This document shows, one piece after another, positions 1 to 4,680 of a DNA stretch of 5,420 nucleotides; position 1 is the first letter of the stretch; each line of letters starts with the position of its first letter. The position numbers and the translations under genes are program-made. The notes under the pieces are model-generated. The model was not told where the DNA came from. It saw only the letters and a program-made list of their open reading frames with translations, and made no database searches. The DNA is taken from positions 1 to 5,420 of the forward strand of contig CALJAQ010000049.1 of the NCBI GenBank assembly GCA_938029515.1, read 5' to 3'. This DNA comes from an uncultured Nitrososphaerales archaeon (GTDB taxonomy: Archaea > Thermoproteota > Nitrososphaeria > Nitrososphaerales > JAAOZN01).

Positions 1-1173
1 GGTGTAGAGATTGTGAACAAGCGGGTTGCGGTCACACCTATAGCCCTGCTGCTTGAGCCTTTTGCTGAAGAAGAGAATGCTGCTGACATAGGTTTAGAAC
101 TCGCCTCCATTTTAGATAAGGCTGCTGAAAAGGCGTCTATAGACTACATAGGAGGCTACTCTGCCCTCGTTCATAAAGGGTATACAAAAGGCGATCTTGC
201 ACTTATAGAGAGCATACCTAAGGTGTTGAGTGCCACAAACAGGGTCTGCAGCTGTGTAAACATAGCTTCTACAAGAAGTGGTATAAACGTTGATGCGGCT
301 CTAAAGATGGGTGAGGTGATAAAGAAAACTGCGGAATTGACCGCGGAGCGTAAAGGAGCGGGGTGTGCGAAACTAGTTACATTCGCAAACGCGCCTGAAG
401 ACAACCCATTTATGCCAGGAGCATTTCACGGATTAGGTGAACCAGAGGTATCAATTAACATAGGCATCAGTGGACCTGCTGTTATAAAAGCGATTGTAGA
501 GAAGAATCAGGGTGTAGACCTTAGACAGCTAGCTGATCTTGTAAAGAGGGCTGCGTTCAAAGTTACAAGAGTGGGGGAGCTGCTTGGTAAAGAAGTTGCG
601 AAGATGATGAACATCCAATTCAGCACTGTAGACCTATCGTTAGCACCAACACCTAAGCAGGGAGAGAGTGTAGCTAATATCCTCGAGGCGATGGGGCTTG
701 AGCGATGTGGTGCACCTGGGACAACAGCGGCGTTAATGCTTCTAACAGATGCTGTGAAGAAGGGTGGTAGTATGGCTACGACCTTTGTAGGCGGTTTGAG
801 CGGAGCCTTTATCCCTGTTAGTGAAGATGCTGGTATGGTTGACGCGGTCAGGGTTGGCGCACTTAATCTTGAAAAGCTTGAGGCTATGACCGCAGTCTGC
901 TCAGCAGGCTTAGATATGGTAGCAGTTGCTGGTGAAACACCGGTCGAATCTATAGCTGGGATCATTTTAGATGAAGCCGCTATTTGTGTAGTTAATGATA
1001 AGCCTGGTGGTGTTAGGGTAATTCCTGTTCCTCAAGCCAAGGCTGGAGACTATGTTGAATTCGGTGGGTTGCTTGGTGGCACTGTTGTCATGGAGGTTAA
1101 TAGGTTTAGGTCTGAAAGATTTGTAAGACGCGGGGGGCAGATACCTGCACCGATACAAAGCTTTAGGGGTTAG
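1..1173 (+). CDS. DUF711/UPF0210 family protein, 5'-truncated by window edge
   Basis: This is a conserved protein of unknown biochemical function in the DUF711 (UPF0210) family, found in many bacteria and archaea. The reading frame is open from base 1, so the gene starts upstream. The GTG at 13-15 encodes the valine of a family-conserved IVNKR-VTPI segment and is almost certainly internal. About 390 codons are visible. The family usually has about 450 residues, so some 60-70 N-terminal residues are missing. Counting the GGT at base 1 as residue 1, recognisable blocks are VTPIALL (11-17), [10 protein letters not shown] (48-57), [15 protein letters not shown] (82-96), [20 protein letters not shown] (123-142), VDLSLAPTP (210-218), [13 protein letters not shown] (264-276), [17 protein letters not shown] (290-306), and the C-terminal EFGGLLGG (353-360) and [11 protein letters not shown] (377-388). 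The family has been linked by fold to pyruvate formate-lyase-like proteins, but no reaction is established. The end is intact (TAG at 1171-1173) and overlaps the convergent hydrolase gene by 4 bp. The family call is secure; the function is not. Confidence 0.95.
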   Translation, partial: GVEIVNKRVAVTPIALLLEPFAEEENAADIGLELASILDKAAEKASIDYIGGYSALVHKGYTKGDLALIESIPKVLSATNRVCSCVNIASTRSGINVDAALKMGEVIKKTAELTAERKGAGCAKLVTFANAPEDNPFMPGAFHGLGEPEVSINIGISGPAVIKAIVEKNQGVDLRQLADLVKRAAFKVTRVGELLGKEVAKMMNIQFSTVDLSLAPTPKQGESVANILEAMGLERCGAPGTTAALMLLTDAVKKGGSMATTFVGGLSGAFIPVSEDAGMVDAVRVGALNLEKLEAMTAVCSAGLDMVAVAGETPVESIAGIILDEAAICVVNDKPGGVRVIPVPQAKAGDYVEFGGLLGGTVVMEVNRFRSERFVRRGGQIPAPIQSFRG

Positions 1174-1799
1174 GGTTGATTTAGAAGGCTGCTGATGTAT
1201 CCGGATTCAAGCATCCAATACTCGTCTTCAAGAGTTGTTGTGTAGCCGTGCCCTGGGTAGACCTTTACGTGCTTAGGTAGAGTAAAGAGGCGCTTTAGAC
1301 TTTTAAGCATTTCATCAGGATTAGATCCCTCTAAGTCTACCCTCCCAATGTTTCCAGCGAATAGCGTGTCACCTGTGAATATTATGCCTTCATCTGGTAG
1401 ATAGAAGCAGCATCCACCTTCAGTATGGCCTGGTGTGTGCAGAACCTCTATCTCTAACGAGCCTACTGTAAGCGATTCTCCGCCTTTAAAGAGTACATCT
1501 ACTGTTGGAGGTAGAGGGTTATTAGAGAATGGGTTGTAGAGTAGCCTATACGCATCTAACTCGTGTATACAGAGCTTGGCGCCCGTTTCATCCTTAATTC
1601 TATAGTTGTCACATATGTGATCTGGGTGGCCGTGCGTGTTCAGAATATAGATGATCTGCGCCTTAAGCTCCTTCGCCCTACTTAAGACGGGGCCCGCACC
1701 TAACGCCGGATCTATAACCGCAGCTTTAAGTGTTATATCGTCAAAAAGAAGGTAAACGTTGTTATCGAGAGGTGGGGCCACAAACCTTTCTACAAGCAA
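1170..1799 (-). CDS. MBL-fold metallo-hydrolase, glyoxalase II-like (YcbL type)
   Basis: This 209-residue single-domain protein of the metallo-beta-lactamase fold carries the full two-metal (usually zinc) ligand set: THGHPDH at 55-61 (H56, H58, D60, H61), H125 in [10 protein letters not shown]144 in FTGDTLF, and H184 in YPGHG. The GDTLF...[20 protein letters not shown] stretch (143-170) and the TTTLEDE segment after the PGHG motif resemble the short glyoxalase II-like (YcbL) group. It lacks the C-terminal glutathione-binding region of classical glyoxalase II. It probably hydrolyses a thioester or related ester in the cytoplasm; no signal peptide is seen. Archaea generally lack glutathione, so the natural substrate is unknown. 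A persulfide dioxygenase is less likely because the sequence after the metal-binding aspartate fits the hydrolase pattern better. The start is TTG at 1799-1797, chosen because GGTGA lies 6 nt upstream. The gene is divergent from trxB and ends inside the stop codon of the DUF711 gene. Confidence 0.93.
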   Translation of the reverse strand: MLVERFVAPPLDNNVYLLFDDITLKAAVIDPALGAGPVLSRAKELKAQIIYILNTHGHPDHICDNYRIKDETGAKLCIHELDAYRLLYNPFSNNPLPPTVDVLFKGGESLTVGSLEIEVLHTPGHTEGGCCFYLPDEGIIFTGDTLFAGNIGRVDLEGSNPDEMLKSLKRLFTLPKHVKVYPGHGYTTTLEDEYWMLESGYISSLLNQP

Positions 1800-1805
1800 G
1801 CGCGT

Positions 1806-1810
1806 TCACC
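1806..1810 (-). promoter_or_regulatory. Ribosome binding site of the MBL-fold hydrolase gene
   Basis: On the minus strand GGTGA stands 6 nt before the TTG at 1799-1797. It matches part of the GGAGGTGAT complement of the archaeal 16S rRNA 3' end and decides the TTG start. No ATG or GTG start with a comparable site lies nearby. Confidence 0.65.
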
Positions 1811-1818
1811 AACGCTTA

Positions 1819-1838
1819 AGAATATATCAATTTAAGCA
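1819..1838. promoter_or_regulatory. AT-rich divergent promoter region between MBL hydrolase gene and trxB
   Basis: The only AT-rich core in the 69-bp divergent gap lies here: AATATAT around 1821-1827 and TTTAAG at 1831-1836. Read rightwards, AATATAT would place a transcription start near 1850, giving trxB a leader of about 18 nt that contains its ribosome binding site. Read leftwards, the same region offers GATATATT or CTTAAATTG, which would start transcription close to the hydrolase start codon. The exact boxes are uncertain because neither matches the consensus strongly, and a start very close to 1799 would leave the hydrolase's own GGTGA site untranscribed. Confidence 0.4.
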
Positions 1839-1858
1839 TGTATGTAGACGGTTTGATA

Positions 1859-1863
1859 GTGAT
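1859..1863 (+). promoter_or_regulatory. Ribosome binding site of trxB
   Basis: GTGAT, part of the GGAGGTGAT consensus, lies 5 nt before the TTG at 1869. An in-frame TGA at 1860-1862 excludes any earlier start, so TTG 1869 (or, less likely, the GTG at 1878) must begin the gene. Confidence 0.5.
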
Positions 1864-1868
1864 GCTCT

Positions 1869-2789
1869 TTGCCAGATGTGAGGAAGGTTGTCATCTTGGG
1901 TGCAGGCCCAGCTGGGTTAACCGCAGCACTTTATCTCGCAAGGGCTAGTTTGAATCCACTCGTCATAACTGGAGATTTACCTGGAGGGCAGCTTATGTTA
2001 ACTTCTATGGTGGAGAATTTCCCAGGTTTCCCCGAGGGCATTCTTGGCCCTGAGCTCATGGATCTTTTTAAGCGGCAGGCTGAGCGGTTTGGTGCGCAGC
2101 TGGTTTATGACAGAGTGTCTAAAGTTGATTTTAGAAGGCGGCCATTTAAGATCTATACCGAAGGAAGTGTGTTTGAAGCTGAAGCGGTTATTATTGCTAC
2201 CGGCGCCTCCGCTAGGAGGCTTGGTTTAGAGGGTGAGAAGAGGCTTATGGGCAGAGGCGTTTCCTTCTGCGCTACCTGTGATGGCGCATTCTTTAAAGGT
2301 AAAGAGGTGGCTGTCGTAGGCGGTGGTGACTCAGCTTTAGAAGAGGCGCTATTCTTAACAAAATTTGCGAATAAGGTTACGGTTATACATAGAAGAGATA
2401 GGTTGAGAGCAAGCCCAATCCTGCAGCAACGCGCATTCTCCAACTTAAAGATCTCATTCAAGTGGAACAGTGTAGTAGTGGACATATTAGGTGAGAAAAG
2501 CGTTGAAGGCTTAGTTGTTGAGGATGTAAAAAACGGTCTAAAAGAGGTGCTGAATACCCAAGGGCTTTTTGTGGCGATAGGTCATGAGCCTAATACCGAG
2601 ATCTTCAGAGGGCAGATAGAGTTAGATGAGAAGGGCTACATAATGCTTAAGAAAGGTAGCATGACAAATGTGGAGGGGGTTTTTGCAGCCGGTGATGTGC
2701 ATGATCACAGGTATAGGCAAGCGATAACCGCTGCAGGATTTGGTTGCATGGCTGCACTTGATGTTGAAAGGTATCTTGGGTTAAGATAG
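1869..2789 (+). CDS. trxB: Thioredoxin-disulfide reductase (TrxB)
   Basis: This flavoprotein (306 residues, normal for the low-molecular-weight class) moves electrons from NAD(P)H through FAD to thioredoxin or a related disulfide protein in the cytoplasm. Domains in order are an N-terminal FAD-binding Rossmann segment with GAGPAG at 11-16, GGQLMLTSMVENFPGFPEGI (39-58) typical of the family, and IIATGA (108-113). Next come the redox-active CATCD (C134, C137, D138), a second Rossmann segment GGGDSALEEA (151-160), the HRRDRLRA block (174-181) associated with NADPH preference, and the C-terminal FAD contact AAGDV (273-277) with RQAITAAGFG (283-292). The HRR block suggests NADPH, although several archaeal homologues use other donors. 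Translation starts at TTG 1869, since a stop lies just upstream in frame. No thioredoxin gene is seen in the window. The gene converges on tfx with 2 bp between stop codons. The family assignment is very secure; the partner protein is unknown. Confidence 0.97.
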   Translation: MPDVRKVVILGAGPAGLTAALYLARASLNPLVITGDLPGGQLMLTSMVENFPGFPEGILGPELMDLFKRQAERFGAQLVYDRVSKVDFRRRPFKIYTEGSVFEAEAVIIATGASARRLGLEGEKRLMGRGVSFCATCDGAFFKGKEVAVVGGGDSALEEALFLTKFANKVTVIHRRDRLRASPILQQRAFSNLKISFKWNSVVVDILGEKSVEGLVVEDVKNGLKEVLNTQGLFVAIGHEPNTEIFRGQIELDEKGYIMLKKGSMTNVEGVFAAGDVHDHRYRQAITAAGFGCMAALDVERYLGLR

Positions 2790-2791
2790 TC

Positions 2792-3205
2792 TTACTCTAC
2801 TGTGAAATCCCCATTTGGTAGAATCTTGACTGTAATCTGACGGGTGACCATACTGCGTTTAACCTTATCGCCTGCTTTGAACCTTATCTCGTCGAAGATT
2901 CTAGTGAAGTTTGCTTTAACTTTGATGTTTGCTTCATCAGCTTTGTTTAAAATGATGCGGGGCACATCTACAAGATGTGTTCCTGGTTTTATTACCGCAG
3001 TAGCTGAAACGCCGAAGGTCTTTAGGGCCGCAAGTGTTTCTCTGGCTAGCTTTATGTTTTTATAAGCTCTTTTTTCAAGTATAGTTACGTTCTCCCTTGA
3101 GGTTTTGAGCTTTTTGGCTACTTCTTCCTGTGTCAATCCTTGTGCTCTTAGTTTCAACACTTCGATCTGCTTTTCCGTTAAGAGCCCGCTCTTCTTGACA
3201 GCCAT
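2792..3205 (-). CDS. Tfx-family DNA-binding protein (HTH transcription regulator)
   Basis: This 137-residue protein matches the archaeal Tfx family along its length. The N-terminal half is a helix-turn-helix region resembling sigma region 4 or LuxR-type domains: SGLLTEKQIEVLKLRAQGLT (6-25), EEVAKKLKTSRENVTILEKR (27-46), then AYKNIKLARETL. The C-terminal half (about 64-137) is the family-specific domain with GTHLVDVPRIILNKADEANI (75-94). The founding member, Tfx of Methanothermobacter, binds DNA near the promoter of the molybdenum formylmethanofuran dehydrogenase operon. Tfx homologues also occur in archaea without methanogenesis, and nothing here identifies the target. I chose ATG at 3205-3203 over the adjacent TTG at 3208-3206, because no ribosome binding site is present and a TATA-like box sits about 26 nt upstream of the ATG, which fits a leaderless message. 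The small membrane-protein gene ends 32 bp upstream, so read-through from that operon is also possible. The end faces trxB at 2 bp. Confidence 0.93.
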   Translation of the reverse strand: MAVKKSGLLTEKQIEVLKLRAQGLTQEEVAKKLKTSRENVTILEKRAYKNIKLARETLAALKTFGVSATAVIKPGTHLVDVPRIILNKADEANIKVKANFTRIFDEIRFKAGDKVKRSMVTRQITVKILPNGDFTVE

Positions 3206-3226
3206 CAAACGGCGTTAATCATTTAA

Positions 3227-3235
3227 GATATTTTA
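3227..3235 (-). promoter_or_regulatory. Candidate TATA box for a leaderless tfx transcript
   Basis: On the minus strand TAAAATATC is centred about 26 nt before the A of the ATG at 3205. It lies partly in the short gap after the stop codon of the upstream gene. No Shine-Dalgarno-like sequence lies between the box and the ATG, which supports a leaderless transcript starting at or beside the start codon. The box is only moderately close to consensus. Confidence 0.45.
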
Positions 3236-3237
3236 GG

Positions 3238-3537
3238 TTACTCTTTAAAGATAAAGCGGTTGAGCAGTAAATAGGCTGCTGAAGCTACCGAAGCCGCTAT
3301 CAAAAGAGAGGCTGCGATAGTAAAAGATGGCTGCGCCCATGTATGTTCTACTGTCAGATCTTGAGAAGATGCTTTAAGAGTGTCTTCACCTTGAACGTTT
3401 AATGGGTTGAGTGTTTGAGTGTACCTAAAGTTTGTCTTTTGATTTAGGCCTAGAAGGTTTACTCCGGTTGTTAAAGTTAGTGCTAAGACTACGCCTATCA
3501 GAATGGGAAACCATTGTTTATTTGGTTTCAACCTCAT
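3238..3537 (-). CDS. Small membrane protein with two hydrophobic segments, unknown function
   Basis: I do not recognise a family for this 99-residue protein. It has a basic N-terminus (MRLKPNKQ), a hydrophobic segment at about 9-31, a polar stretch of about 40 residues (32-70) rich in T, N, Q and S with no cysteine, a second hydrophobic segment at about 71-93, and a short charged tail (NRFIFKE). The positive-inside pattern puts both ends in the cytoplasm and the polar stretch outside. The first segment could instead be a cleaved signal peptide, leaving a C-terminally anchored surface peptide. I chose ATG at 3537-3535 because a full ribosome binding site ends 11 nt upstream. The GTG at 3552, five codons earlier, lies inside that site. 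The gene follows the membrane winged-helix regulator with a short gap and precedes tfx on the same strand. Co-transcription with the regulator is likely, and its role may be linked to it. The coding call is good, supported by the ribosome binding site and ordered hydrophobicity. Confidence 0.78.
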   Translation of the reverse strand: MRLKPNKQWFPILIGVVLALTLTTGVNLLGLNQKTNFRYTQTLNPLNVQGEDTLKASSQDLTVEHTWAQPSFTIAASLLIAASVASAAYLLLNRFIFKE

Positions 3538-3548
3538 GCTTAGGGGCT

Positions 3549-3558
3549 TCACCTCCTC
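3549..3558 (-). promoter_or_regulatory. Near-perfect Shine-Dalgarno sequence of the small membrane protein gene
   Basis: On the minus strand the ten bases GAGGAGGTGA contain GGAGGTGA, the full complement of the usual archaeal 16S rRNA 3' end. It lies in the 19-bp gap after the winged-helix gene and extends slightly past it, 11 nt before ATG 3537. A GTG (3552-3550) sits within the site itself and is therefore a poor start. It is the strongest ribosome binding site in the window, as expected for an internal operon gene. Confidence 0.8.
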
Positions 3559-3571
3559 TTATTTCTAGAGT

Positions 3572-4018
3572 TTAGAACGGCTTCTTAATCCACGTTCTGA
3601 TGGCTTCGTACCAGAATGTGAGAGTCGCAGCTGAGCTGATTATGATAGCGTAGAGGTCTAGTGAGTTTAGATTCTGGATCATATATGTAACTGTGAGTGT
3701 TGTAAAGAAAGATGCGTAGAAACTGAGTCGAGGTAGCATAAACTTACCTATTTTAGTGAATGGTTGTAGGATATCTACGTCAACTTTTTTAACTGTATAG
3801 TATCTGCCGTAGTTGTCTTTTTCGATTAAACCCATGTTTAGAAGCTTTTCGATATGATGGAAAGCTACACTTGGGCTTGAGAAGCCTAATATGCGTTGCA
3901 CCTCTCTTACACCTATTGATTCGTTTTTGCTGAGAAGATATAAGTAGACTTTGAGTGTTTTGCCTCTTAGGTTATAGAGCGTATCTTCTTCTCTCCACTT
4001 TTTAGCCAACTCAAACAC
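3572..4018 (-). CDS. Membrane-anchored winged helix-turn-helix regulator
   Basis: This 148-residue protein probably binds DNA while fixed in the membrane. Residues about 18-77 form a winged helix-turn-helix: a first helix GKTLKVYLYLLS (19-30), a second helix IGVREVQRILG (35-45), a recognition helix SSPSVAFHHIEKLLNMGL (47-64), and a wing KDNYGRYYTV (67-76), in the general style of ArsR/MarR-like archaeal regulators. Residues about 94-114 and 120-140 are two hydrophobic segments joined by a very short turn, followed by a basic tail (RTWIKKPF). This hairpin leaves both the DNA-binding domain and the C-terminus in the cytoplasm with almost nothing outside, so the signal may come from within the membrane or from a partner protein. 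The start is GTG 4018-4016, supported by a TATA box about 25 nt upstream and the absence of a ribosome binding site (leaderless). It heads the minus-strand cluster with the small membrane protein and possibly tfx. The family and target genes are not known to me. Confidence 0.85.
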   Translation of the reverse strand: MFELAKKWREEDTLYNLRGKTLKVYLYLLSKNESIGVREVQRILGFSSPSVAFHHIEKLLNMGLIEKDNYGRYYTVKKVDVDILQPFTKIGKFMLPRLSFYASFFTTLTVTYMIQNLNSLDLYAIIISSAATLTFWYEAIRTWIKKPF

Positions 4019-4038
4019 TAATTTCTTGGATATTATGG

Positions 4039-4047
4039 TTATATAAA
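4039..4047. promoter_or_regulatory. Strong TATA box in the divergent gap, possibly used in both directions
   Basis: On the minus strand TTTATATAA is close to the archaeal TATA consensus. Its centre lies about 25 nt before the GTG at 4018, so the regulator message should be leaderless. The plus strand reads TTATATAAA, an equally good box, which would start rightward transcription near 4069 and give the DUF99 gene a leader of about 27 nt. I see no second convincing TATA box in the rest of the 77-bp gap, only T-rich sequence at 4077-4090. Confidence 0.65.
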
Positions 4048-4095
4048 GGACTTGCAGATACGCTTATCCCTACCTACTTTACTTTATTTTGATGT

Positions 4096-4680
4096 TTGCC
4101 TGTTAAAGTTGAGAAGAGGGGCATAAGGGCACTTGGTGTAGCAGAGAGTTTTCGCGTCGGTACTTTGAAACGTTCTTGCTTGGCTGGTGTAGTCATGCGT
4201 GCCGATCTCGTCGTCGACGGTTTTGTCTTCGGCTCAGCTACTATAGGTGGTGATGACGCTACTGACGCTGTGGTAGGCATGTTTTATCGCCTTGAACGAA
4301 ATGACATAAATGTAATTATGCTTCGAGGTGTTATAATAAGCTTCTTCAACATCGTTGACTTAGAGAAGGTTTATCTTAGTACGGGTGTGCCTGTTATAGG
4401 CTTAACCTTCGAAGAGTCAGAGGGGTTAGAGGAGCATATAAAACACCACTTCCCGCAAAACTGGCAGCATAAGCTTCAACAGTATCGTAAGGTAGGAGAG
4501 AGGAAGAAGGTGATGCTGAAGACTGGGTCAACGCTATTTATACGTGCGGCAGGCTTAAACGAAAAACAAGCGACGCAGATACTTAACAGATTTACGCTTC
4601 AAGGAGCCGTCCCAGAACCCGTAAGGTTAGCGCATCTTTTAGCGCACACCAAGTATATGTGGGATGCTGAAGCACATTAG
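4096..4680 (+). CDS. DUF99/UPF0215 family protein, endonuclease V-like fold
   Basis: This 194-residue protein belongs to DUF99 (UPF0215), a largely archaeal family considered distantly related to endonuclease V; its activity is not established. Recognisable parts are GIRALGVAESF (9-19) at the predicted first strand, SCLAGVVMRADLVVDGFVFG (27-46), the glycine- and aspartate-rich GGDDATDAV (51-59), the INVIMLRGVIISFFNIVDLE strand-loop (71-90), GVPVIGLTFEESEGLEEHI (96-114), and the C-terminal PEPVRLAHLLAHT (173-185), a conserved closing segment of the family. Length is normal. In-frame TGA at 4090-4092 excludes earlier starts, so TTG 4096 is the start that keeps the conserved N-terminal strand. 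The ribosome binding site is weak (TGAT, 2 nt before the start), so the message may be nearly leaderless. The gene is divergent from the winged-helix regulator and overlaps the next gene by 4 bp. A nucleic-acid role is inferred only from fold. Confidence 0.9.
   Translation: MPVKVEKRGIRALGVAESFRVGTLKRSCLAGVVMRADLVVDGFVFGSATIGGDDATDAVVGMFYRLERNDINVIMLRGVIISFFNIVDLEKVYLSTGVPVIGLTFEESEGLEEHIKHHFPQNWQHKLQQYRKVGERKKVMLKTGSTLFIRAAGLNEKQATQILNRFTLQGAVPEPVRLAHLLAHTKYMWDAEAH

Noticed and set aside
507..965. 152-codon open frame on the minus strand inside the DUF711 gene
   Set aside because: It lies fully antisense to a strongly conserved coding region. Its composition is rich in S, T, A and P, as expected for a shadow frame, with no recognisable domain or ribosome binding site.
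1162..1178. Telomere-like TTTAGGGGTTAGGGTTG run
   Set aside because: It is the end of the DUF711 coding sequence and its stop codon. There are only two imperfect units and no longer repeat.
2153..2485. 110-codon minus-strand open frame inside trxB
   Set aside because: It overlaps the catalytic region of a clearly conserved trxB and is therefore a shadow frame.
2844..3065. 73-codon plus-strand open frame opposite tfx
   Set aside because: It lies antisense to the conserved Tfx protein and has no ribosome binding site or recognisable protein features.
3206..3237. TTAAATGATTAA as a Tfx operator
   Set aside because: The inverted repeat has only AT-rich four-base arms, which occur easily by chance. 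I know of no basis for a Tfx consensus of this kind.
4028..4038. GGATATTATGG near the regulator promoter as an operator palindrome
   Set aside because: The reverse complement does not match well enough, and no second copy was seen in the other promoter regions.
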